This document shows, piece by piece, positions 55,608-64,000 of a stretch of DNA of 64,000 bases. A model generated the notes under the pieces. The model was not told where the DNA came from. It saw only the letters and a list, made by a program, of their open reading frames with translations, and searched no databases. Every line of letters starts with the position of its first letter. Position 1 is the stretch's first letter. Position numbers and translations under genes: made by a program. Source of the DNA: Diphasiastrum complanatum (Eukaryota > Streptophyta > Lycopodiopsida > Lycopodiales > Lycopodiaceae); NCBI GenBank assembly GCA_029204225.1, contig CM055110.1:20256410-20320409 (forward strand), given 5' to 3'.

Positions 55608-58459
55608 ATGGCTGTGGAGAAAATGCGCAACAAAGAAGATGATCTACCTTCTGAGGAGGAGTTTCTTAAAATCCAAAGTCAACTTGGTTTTCCACAACCA
55701 ACTGTCTATTCACCAACAATATTGACATCAAAAGGTGGACATAATATCGATGGAGAGACAGTAATCAAGAAAGACAAAGCCGAATGCGTAAGTTTTTATA
55801 TCTTATCACGTACTAGTAGATTCGTTATGTCAGATTATATACTAGAGCTTACTTTGTTTTTTATCATTTCAAGAAACAATTTTTCTTGATGATTTCGCAA
55901 TTCGTCGAGGAGGGCAGAGATCTTCTACTGGAGAATTTTCAAGAGATCATGCACTGGGGCACTATATGAAGTTCTTTAAGAATAATGAGATAAGTGTTGT
56001 CCATTCAAAGTTTTATCAACATGGTGACACTATGATTATGGCAATCAAGACATTGTCTCATTTTCTTGGAGGACATAATTTCAATAAGGTACATAAAATA
56101 ATTTCTATAAAGAAAACCATTGCGGTTAAAATTTTAAGATATGGACCAGTGAATTCCATGTTCGATCATCTCATTTTGCATTGTATGTTGTTTACGTTGA
56201 TCTGAGTAAGCATGAAAACTATGAGCTATTGGATCCATACGAAAGAAAAAAATTGTTGCATGATTCTAAGTTGTAACTTTCATTGGAGAAAATACTGGAA
56301 GCAGATTATATACTACTGAATTGTACTTTGTAAATATTTTAATTTAATGTACAAAATTTTATTGTGTGTCTATAGCCTTCTGACTTATATAAATTTGCAT
56401 GTTTTTGAAATTTTATATAATCCGTCGATTTTGTATTATGAAGAATTTGGATTCTTATGTAAAACCATTGGAAAAGTTGCAGTATATAGCTGTTCTTTGT
56501 GCTAGTCACTTGGAAAAACGATTTTGGACTGGTAAAGATTTCCAAAAAGTCAAGAATGATAGTATGTTTTACTTGCGATTTATTGAAATCTGGCAAACAG
56601 CTTTGCAAAGACTAGTGATGAGAAAGATAAAAATAAATTTTGTCTTTGATTTTGATATTTTTTGTTTTATTTAATGTTTAATATTTAGGTATAACTATAT
56701 TATAAATTTTATTAAATATTCTAATTTTATTTTTAGTGGATGTTGCAAAGGCCCTCTAGATGCGCAAAGATCAACAAACAGTTGAAAGACAAAAAGGCCA
56801 AGCATCGAAAGAAATGTTTGGAATTTTCTCAAAAAATCTTGGCCTTGTTATTGATGGCATGGATCAAAAGAAATCAATGTTGTCTCATTTTGTCAGAGTA
56901 CCAAAAAATTTGAATGAGATAGATTTTATTCAGGTTCATCTCATTGGAACATTTGTGTTTATTCCTTTGGAAACAAGAAAGAAAGAGAATGCAACTTTTT
57001 TCAAAAAAAAATTGTGAAATTTTTAGCACGTGTGAACTTCACACACACCCTACAGGATCTTACTAAGGTGTTGTGATCGCACAAGATTGATCAGAGAACA
57101 ATATACTTGAAAAATCTATGGCAAGAGCTGACTACACATAATTGGAGACCAAGAGGAACCATTGATGCAATCAATATTCACAATGAAAAAAATGCAGAAG
57201 ATCAATGGATACCAAGAATATATCGAAAATATCAACAGATCTTGATGGATCCCTCTACAAAAGTCTCATTTCGGAAAAGAAAAAAATCGGATCACATATA
57301 TAAAAGCTCTTGGAAAGACAGGATAATAGATTTTAAAGTATCACCTGCCGGTCAATCTATCACGGAAGTTTTAGTTCAGCATCACAAAGAGCTCAACATT
57401 CATGATTTGAATGCAAATGATAGAAGAAAATACAATTGTAAGTTTTCAAATTTAATTTTTTTAGTGTTAGCATTTTTTTTAAATTGTTCTTGTGATATTA
57501 TTATTGGTTTTACAAATTTGTATCTATCAAATTTTGTTGAATGGCAAACAGTTTAATCGATTGCAGGAATAATTGATGTCATACATTCGGATATCGGTAT
57601 TTTACAATATAAAGGGTCGTTCTTCAAATTCACTTTTAGAGTCAGGAGTTTTTTTTTATAATCACACCTATTATCCTGATACAAACGGTTTAGTTGGTAG
57701 ATTAGAGCCATACTACCAGATTCTTCGAGTGAGAAATGGATTTCTCTTGATGTAGCAATTTCAGAAAGTTTTTGATCTAGACTATATATTGATATTCAGA
57801 ATATATTAAAATGTAGCACTGGTTCAAAGAATAATAGATTAAGTTGGTATCTACCTTTTACTATTTTTGTTGATTTTTTTTCAAATGCAATGTTTGACGA
57901 ACGAAAACAATGTTTATTTGCAAGGACTTGAGTGATGAAATAATCGTCAATTTGTTGGTGGATGATGGTTGGAATACGAAACAAAATCAATAAGTTGAGT
58001 GGACTATGTAACTCATCAATGATATTTAGATATCACATCAAAAAACAAATGCTCACTTGGTTGCTGTATTATAGAAGATGGATAAAATACAAAAATGTTT
58101 GGAAGCCACTTGATCAAGATTTTGAATAAACTCTCAAGAGCAACTTCGAATAACGGTAAAAAGAAATGACAACATTCTTGCAATGGTTGAAGTCGAGGAC
58201 GATTGGTATCTCAATCACATTCGATCAAAACTAGACATGTTGCAATTTGATCTACCTCCGTACTATCAATTTCGATCGAATGGTGTAAAGGTACATCATG
58301 CCATATGAAAATATATTTTTTTTTTTCTATTTCTTAGTGAATCAGTTTTAAAAAATAAATTAACTAAAACAATTTCTCTTGTGCAGGTAAGAGTAAGGCA
58401 TGAAGAGCATATAAAATGCAAAGACATTGGAACATCCATCAAAATGCAAAGATCATAGA
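55608..58459 (+). pseudogene. Multi-exon DUF7869-like gene, decayed
   Basis: Exon pieces in order: MAVEKMRNKEDDLPSEEEFL to KDKAEC (55608-55787, GTAAGT donor); QFFLDDFAIRRGGQRSSTG to GGHNFNK (about 55873-56088, GTACAT donor); PLEKLQYIAVLCASHLEKRF (about 56460); GLVIDGMDQKKSMLSHFVRV and DFIQVHLIGTFVFIP (56845-56975); a W/R/K-rich part (57110-57435); MVEVEDDWYLNHIRSKLDML (about 58185-58290); and a last exon at 58387-58459 ending KDIGTSIKMQRS. The D-G-M-D-Q-x-K...H-F...H-x-I-G pattern is what I recall of DUF7869, a domain of repetitive genes in plants and animals. Stops at 56758 and about 57080 and a missing downstream DUF7869 half indicate decay. Exon boundaries are approximate. Confidence 0.5.
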
Positions 58460-58556
58460 TTATGAACAATGTAATTTTGTATTATATAATACAATTTTTT
58501 GTATACATCATTTTTGAAAATATATGAACCACTTTTTCTCTAAGGCTCTTTATTTT

Positions 58557-58850
58557 CTATGATCTCCATTTCCATGGTAGAGGACACAATGTAATTGCAA
58601 CTGGATAATATGAGTTTTCGATAACAAGCTTAGTTGTCTCCTGCCGGAAATGCATTATTTTTATTGGGGAGATTTTTATGCACTTGAACTCTAGTGACAC
58701 TACAATCAGATATCGAATCGACGCTTGCCTTTGTTGAAGTCTTGGGCATTGATTGATATCGATTGTATTTTTTGTTTTCATGTCTTGGTCTGTATTGTCC
58801 TTCAATTTGGATATTTCAGAAGATGATGGATCGAAGCTTTGTCGCAACAA
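58557..58850 (-). pseudogene. Duplicate of the Ulp1-like gene's last exon
   Basis: The 97-codon open stretch ends FKCIKISPIKIMHFRQETTK then LVIENSYYP and a stop. This matches FKCPKIFPMKIMHFKHETIK-LVIENSYS of the gene at 59.2-60.4 kb almost residue for residue, about 600 bp away on the same strand. The sequence before it (QCPRLQQRQASIRYLIV) differs and has no catalytic cysteine, so this is a partial tandem duplicate. Confidence 0.5.
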
Positions 58851-59174
58851 ATCTGAGTGAATCTATGTCGCATGTTTGGATTGGTTGTGACAAAGGTTCA
58901 ATCATAGCATCTTCTGAACTTATTAAAAAAAAAAACCATGGTAAAGGCAAGACAAACCAAGGCTATGAAAAACAAACATGTAGAAATACCATAGAAATTG
59001 AAGATGAATGAATAATAACTTGAAATAATAACTAAGAAAACAAACATGTAAGAACAACTATGGAAAAATGTAAATATATTTGTATAAAAATTTTCTGTAC
59101 ATGTGTTTTATCCACATCAAGGGAGGCCAACTTTTTATTAGTATCAACTTGAGAATCATTCCTCAAGTTGAGAG

Positions 59175-60392
59175 TCATGCTAATCTATGATCTCTAAATC
59201 TTTCTCCAGTTGGAAGTACCTTGGGTGGAGAACACTCTGACACTGAAACTGAATATGAATTTTCGATCACAAGTTTTATCGTCTCATGTTTGAAGTGCAT
59301 TATCTTCATTGGGAAAATCTTTGGGCATTTAAACTAAAAATAACAAAAACACAGTTAAATGTTATTAATCAAAGATTAGTTATTAGGAATGTTATTATGA
59401 ATGTGATTATCAGGAATGTGATTATGAAAAAAAAAACACAATTAAATGTTATCAATCAAAGATTAGTTATTAGGAATTATCAAGAATAGATTACCTCTTC
59501 CAGATGAGGAAGTTTATCTTGTAGTGCAAGCCAATTGAAAAATAATTTGGCATTGCATACCATATAACAACCACAACTGACAGAATCATCCTGCTGCGAG
59601 GATTGCAGTATTCAAATATAAATGAAAGTTAGTGACAAAATTTTAACATTATGTAATATCGGATCAACGCGCACGAGGTGATAATAAAATCTACAAAAGA
59701 ACCAAGCGCGCATCGAACCGATATCCAAAAAATATTGGTTGAATATTGGATCAGCGTGCACGATATGAAAAGAAACTCAACAATAGCTACAAGGACGCGT
59801 CAAACCGATATTGAAAAATTTCTACCTTCGCATCAACCATTTTCAGCTTCGTATATGTTGTTGCACCTGGTACTGGAGTTCTAGTATTTTCTTGATATGG
59901 CTCCTCGCAATTTTGTGGGTGTGTGTAATAGAGTTCATCTTTATACAAACTGGATTACACACACCCTCATCATTGACATATAAGGACAACACATATAAGC
60001 TCCAACGTTCACTACAATCAGAAAACAATAAATTTATGAGAATGAATGTGAAATCAAAATTCAACTTAATAAAATCTGAAAAAAATACACTTACTTTGTT
60101 ATGTATCGGAGCACAAAAATTGGAGTCCCCAATCTGACGTATTAGAGTATATCATTGTGCAAACTTTTGAAATCAAAAAATAAAAAACAGTCATGAATTG
60201 AAACGAAAACAATGCTACATCTATAAATAGTGGGGTCTGGAAAAACTCCATCCAGTATTGAATTGCCCCCCCTTCTACATTGTTCCCTAGCATTTTATCC
60301 CTACTTTTGAAATCACCTCTATCTAATTTAGAAAGGAGAAGACCAATATTTGTCTTAGGCATCTTAAAACTGTATAGAGGACCTAAAGGCAT
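59175..60392 (-). pseudogene. Ulp1-like (C48) cysteine protease with altered catalytic residues
   Basis: Pieces on the minus strand fit the SUMO-protease fold in order. First, 60392-about 60190 has VEGGAIQYWMEFFQTPLFID, like the substrate-binding start of Ulp1. Next, about 60013-59856 (after acceptor GATTGTAG) has ERWSLYVLSLYVNDEGVCNP and CIKMNS; family members have H-W-S-L and D-S-L here, so histidine appears replaced by arginine and aspartate by asparagine. Third, about 59594-59493 has QDDSVSCGCYMVCNAKLFFN, with the Q and the catalytic C-G, then donor GTAATC. Last, 59342-59175 has FKCPKIFPMKIMHFKHE. Ulp1 proteases are frequent passengers of DNA transposons. Motif array 3 lies within the third intron. 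Assignment is moderate. Confidence 0.5.
59655..59813. repeat. Motif array 3
   Basis: Four units alternate: forward AATATCGGATCAACGCGCAC at 59655, reverse GCGCGCATCGAACCGATATC at 59706, forward GAATATTGGATCAGCGTGCA at 59741, and reverse GACGCGTCAAACCGATATTG at 59794. Start-to-start distances are 51, 35 and 53 bp, the same two values as in array 1, 11 kb away. Confidence 0.8.
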
Positions 60393-60579
60393 TAAGATAA
60401 GTGTTTAACAATTGGTCATACTGTACATATTCAAGAGTATTTACAAAGGCAAGTGCAAGGGGTGACGGAAGTAATACAGATAAACCACTTAAAGAATTGT
60501 CATTTAAAATTGTTTCGACCTTTAAATTTACAAAATCATCTAAATCTTTTTCTGAAACCAGAGGGGGGGAATTGGTAAG

Positions 60580-61700
60580 TTGTACAAACTAGATTCTAGG
60601 AAGAGTGCTAACATTTCAGATATTGCTTATGAGACCAAGGTTCTTCAGGAGGATCTGTGGCATAAGAGGTTGAGATATCCCAATTTCAAAGCCATGAAAT
60701 CTATGGTCAAGGAAGGAAAAGATGTTGGACTAGCAAAGACATTGTCAAAGGAGCTTCTACCTTGTGAAGCTTGTGTTTTGGCAAAATCACACATAAGGCC
60801 TTTTCCTCGATCAAGTATCAAAACAAAGCAACCATTTGAACTCGTGCACTCTAATGTTCATTTCTCATCAACTAAGAGAAAAGAAGGAGCAAATTGCTTT
60901 GTTTCCTTTGTAGATGATTATACAAGATATTCTTGGATCTATATGATGTCTTCTAAAGCCATGGTCTATGATGTTTTTCTTACTTTCAAAGCTTATGTAG
61001 AAAAGCAGTTTTCTTTCAAGTTGAAAGCTTTGAGAAGTAATAGTGGAGGAGAATACACCTCCAATAAGTTTAAAGATTTTTGTGAGAGAGAGGGAATTCA
61101 AAGAGAGTTTTCTTGTTCATATACTCCTCATCAAAATGGAGTTGCTGAGAGAAAAAATAGAACTGTGTGAATGTGCAAAAGCCATTAGGCTAGAAGCTTC
61201 TCTGCTAAAGAGTTTTGGGGAGAAGCAATTTCATGTGCAAACTATCTTTGTAATAGGCTTCCTAATCTTGCAATAGGAGGAAAAACACCATTTGAGATGT
61301 TGTATAACGAAAAGCCTATGATAGATCATCTTAGGATTTTTGGCTGTGTATGCTTTGTGCATGTACCTCTAGAGACTAGGAAGAAGGAAGATCCTAGTGC
61401 AGTTAAAGGAATTTTGTAGGATATGCATCTAATAAAAAAACATACAGAGTATGTCTTCCCTCTACTGACAAGAATGTTGTTAGTAGAGATGTGATCTTCC
61501 ATGTAAAATCAGAGGTTTAACTTGGATGATGCACAAATCAAGGAGTCTCATGCAAGATCTACAATCATCAATCTTGATGCTGCTCAAGAAGTGGTGAGGC
61601 CAAGGCTTGAGGAGGAGGAATCTCAAGCAACCACACCAAGAAGATCTACAAGAGCAGATCTGAACCAAGGAGGCTCACATATGATGAGGAAGGAAAGCAA
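60580..61700 (+). pseudogene. Copia integrase, disrupted
   Basis: The open frame covers the zinc-binding H...H...C-x2-C region (ending CEACVLAKSHIRPFP) and the catalytic core with the second D replaced: the usual R-S-D-(N/R)-G-G-E reads RSNSGGEYTS, so a core aspartate is asparagine. The glutamate region HQNGVAERKNR is present. A TGA follows at 61168-61170. The remainder (PFEMLYNEKPMIDHLRIFGC, then RRSTRADLNQGG) survives in other frames. Integrase cannot be active. Confidence 0.75.
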
Positions 61701-63320
61701 GTGGAAGGTGAAACTTCTTATCATGCTCTCTTCGTATCAGATGAAGAGCCTAAAGATGTCCAAGAAGCATTTCAATCCAAGGTGTGGGTTGAAGCAATGA
61801 CCCAAGAGTTTGAAGCCTTGATGTCAAACAACACATGGGAGCTTGTGGAGCCACCAAAAAACATGCATGTGATTGGATGTAAGTGGGTTTTCAGAATCAA
61901 GTATAATCATGATGGATCTATCAATAAGTATAAAGCAAAACTTTGTGCCAAAGGCTGCTCACAAATCAAAAGTCTTGACTATGAAGACACCTTTGCACCA
62001 GTTGCAAAAATGGTAACAATCAGAATACTCATTTCTCTTGCATGTTTTCACAATTGGAGTATGTTCCAGCTTGATGTTTCCAATGCATTTCTCAATGGTT
62101 ACCTTGAGGAGGAGATTTACATGGAGCAACCTCTTGGTTTTGTGAAAGAAGGTGAAGAATCAAAAGTATGTCTTTTGTTCAAAAGTCTCTATGGACTGAA
62201 ACAAGCACCAAGGTCTTGGTATGCAAGGCTCAACTCCTATCTCATATCACTCAGATTTTGTCTAAGTGAATATGACCCTTCTCTGTATTATAAGTTTGTA
62301 GATAATTTTGTAATTATTCTTCTCATCTATGTTGATGATATCATTCTTTGTGGAAATAATGAGAAGCTAGTTGAAGAAACTAAGCATGCACTTGGTAGTG
62401 AGTTTAAAATGCAGGACTTAGGAGTTCTTCACTATATTCTAGGTCTCGAAATAGATTTTTGGAAAGTTCAAGCATTTATAAGTCAAAGTAGATATGCACT
62501 TTCCATGCTCAAGAAATTTCAAATGGAAAACTATAAAGGCATAGATGCACCTATGGAGCAAATTGTAAAAGTTCCTATGAAAGATGATAATAAATCCTTT
62601 GTGGACATCAATCTTTATAGGAGTGTTATTGGCTCACTTATATGGTTAACAGTGACTAGGCCTGATCTGAGCTTTAGTGTTCATAAGCTAAGTCAACACA
62701 TGCAGGATTCAAAGTTATATCACTGGAAGTTGGCTAAAAGAATCTTGAGGTATATATCTTCTACCTTTGATTATGGATTATTTTACAAAGGAGAAGATCT
62801 GACTTTGATTGCTTCTTCAGATTTAGACTTTGCAGGAGATAGGCTGGATAGAAAATTCACAAGTGCTTACACTATTTTTCTTGGAGGAAACTTAGTTTCT
62901 TGGATTTCAAAGAAGCAAGCAACTATTTCCTTATCATCCTGTGAAGCTGAGTACAAATCTCTTACAACCACAACAAAGGAGGTTTTGTGGATCAAAAGGC
63001 TACTTTTGGAGCTAAAGTGTTATGCAGATAAAGACCTTCCAATTATAAAAAATGATAACATTTCTGCTCAGACTCTTGCAAATAATCCAATGTTCCATGC
63101 AAGGAGCAAACACATCAAGGTAGCTCATCATTTTGTAAGAGAAAAAGTCATTGGGAGAGAGATCTCACAGGAGCATGTTGAATCTTCAAATTGTGTTGCA
63201 GATCTTCTCACCAAGCCAATACTCAAGAATGTCTTTATCAAGATGAGGTCTAATCTTGGCCTAATTTTGAAGTCTATGTTGGATAGGAACATACATTTTA
63301 AGGAGGAGTGTGAAAATTAG
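61701..63320 (+). CDS. Copia reverse transcriptase and RNase H
   Basis: This 539-codon intact frame starts before RT (EAMTQEFEALMSNNTWELV). RT shows WVFRIKYNHDGSINKYKA, DTFAPVAKMVT, FQLDVSNAFLNGYLEEEIYM, SLYGLKQAPRSWY and the catalytic LIYVDDIILCGN (about 62325). RNase H follows with DLDFAGD, SSCEAEYKSL, ENVRSKHI-type HARSKHIKVAHHFVRE and VADLLTKP. The frame ends at TAG 63318-63320, just inside the LTR start. It makes cDNA in living elements; this copy lacks the rest of the machinery. Absence of stops suggests recent insertion. Confidence 0.88.
   Translation: MEGETSYHALFVSDEEPKDVQEAFQSKVWVEAMTQEFEALMSNNTWELVEPPKNMHVIGCKWVFRIKYNHDGSINKYKAKLCAKGCSQIKSLDYEDTFAPVAKMVTIRILISLACFHNWSMFQLDVSNAFLNGYLEEEIYMEQPLGFVKEGEESKVCLLFKSLYGLKQAPRSWYARLNSYLISLRFCLSEYDPSLYYKFVDNFVIILLIYVDDIILCGNNEKLVEETKHALGSEFKMQDLGVLHYILGLEIDFWKVQAFISQSRYALSMLKKFQMENYKGIDAPMEQIVKVPMKDDNKSFVDINLYRSVIGSLIWLTVTRPDLSFSVHKLSQHMQDSKLYHWKLAKRILRYISSTFDYGLFYKGEDLTLIASSDLDFAGDRLDRKFTSAYTIFLGGNLVSWISKKQATISLSSCEAEYKSLTTTTKEVLWIKRLLLELKCYADKDLPIIKNDNISAQTLANNPMFHARSKHIKVAHHFVREKVIGREISQEHVESSNCVADLLTKPILKNVFIKMRSNLGLILKSMLDRNIHFKEECEN
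63301..63308 (+). promoter_or_regulatory. Polypurine tract of the copia element
   Basis: AGGAGGAG immediately precedes TGTGAAAATT, the expected LTR start. Confidence 0.65.
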
Positions 63321-64000
63321 TAAAATATTATCTTCCTATCTCGAGTTTTGGGACCATGTCCATGGTTATTTCCATTGTAATCAATGTTGTACATAAAGGT
63401 ATGTGAATTGAGCACATAACCTTTTAGAATAGGTAGATTCAAATTTGATGTCATGCAAAAGTTTAGATAGCATGCGATGTCATTCTGTATGCATGCAAGC
63501 CACATGCAATCATGCAACACGTTTCTGTGATCTACACATGTCTAGGCAGTTGTATGAGTTGACATGCAGTACATGCAATATCCATGCATGCAGTTACACA
63601 TGTGGATCCTTAGTAGTTGAGTTAACTCAGTTAAGTGGACTTTCCATGCAACTCCATTGTAGGAATTCGAGTCTCTTTGATGTACGAAAATCTTGGCATG
63701 TTTTGCCATATTGTGAATATTGAGATTTTGGTGTTTTGGACTCATTCTCTCTCTAGTTGAGTGTTCCATCATTGATTTTCTCTCTCTACCCAAGAGCAGC
63801 CTATTTTTCTCATACTGAGCCCTTAGAATTATGCCATTGTTGATTTCACATGTGTGGACTGTCCACAACATGTACTTGTGATCTCCTAAGGTGTGTAGAT
63901 GCACCAAGATCAAGACTAGATTGAGATTCAAGATATATCTTTGAATCTATGGCAAAAACACACTACTACATGCATTCAATCACTTCCAACTCTCACTCAC
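63309..64000 (+). repeat. 3' LTR of the copia element, cut by the window end
   Basis: It begins TGTGAAAATTAG and has no coding content. CATGCA words recur between 63450 and 63600. The right end is not reached with certainty, so at least part of the final bases may be host flank. Confidence 0.6.

Larger units (their letters stand above)
60540..63308 (+). mobile_element. Ty1/copia element, 5'-truncated (integrase, RT, RNase H)
   Basis: The element starts abruptly at the pre-integrase domain (GKLYKLDSRKSANISD) with no gag or protease. It continues through integrase (LWHKRLRYPNFKAMKSM, DYTRYSWIYMM, GGEYTSNKFKDFC, HQNGVAERKNRTV), then RT and RNase H, and ends at the polypurine tract and 3' LTR. 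Stops and frameshifts disrupt integrase from 61168 to 61700; RT and RNase H are intact. The missing front half corresponds to the gag-protease fragment at 49157-50160 on the opposite strand. Confidence 0.85.

Overview
The window is nuclear DNA of a plant with a large, repeat-rich genome. It holds an AHK5-type hybrid histidine kinase, a nuclear gene for plastid ribosomal protein S1, plant-type Ty3/gypsy chromoviruses with an initiator-tRNA-Met primer site, Ty1/copia, LINE and Helitron sequences, GT-AG introns of up to about 10 kb, and long dinucleotide arrays. I cannot name the species. The amount of TE in introns fits a fern, lycophyte or gymnosperm better than a compact angiosperm genome; that is inference.

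Layout. 1-11.3 kb: two related chromoviruses. Element A (+) is cut by the window edge and appears nested in the 3' LTR of element B (-). Both are dead. 11.5-33.4 kb: the last six recognisable exons of the histidine kinase gene (+), encoding the ATPase domain and the receiver. Its introns hold a gypsy fragment, a LINE, a gypsy integrase scrap, foldback repeats, a palindromic GGTACC cluster and a Helitron with an internal satellite array. 33.4-40.9 kb: non-coding, with a 390-bp tandem duplication and a gag relic. 40.9-42.2 kb: intronless RPS1 (-), the one complete ordinary gene. 42.8-45.4 kb: a foldback element, a copia RT relic and an LTR-like stretch.

45.4-60.4 kb is the most unusual part. 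It has a cluster of decayed, intron-containing genes of mobile-element character: a CxxC protein, a DUF7869-like protein, and a Ulp1-like (C48) protease with altered catalytic residues. Among them is an open 364-codon ORF whose N-terminal third is a histone H3 fold with CenH3-like features, joined to a basic/proline-rich linker and an unknown C-terminal domain. The same interval carries four arrays of an 18-bp motif (AATATCGGTTCAACGCAC and variants) in strictly alternating orientation with a repeat spacing of about 86 bp. Two arrays lie directly upstream of ORF starts, one of them between the histone-fold gene and a divergent ORF. A copia gag-protease fragment and a second Helitron end interrupt the cluster.

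60.5-64 kb: a copia integrase-RT-RNase H region (+) followed by the start of its 3' LTR.

Only the histidine kinase and RPS1 look like host genes under normal constraint. The histone-fold ORF and its motif arrays are the best candidate for an undescribed system.
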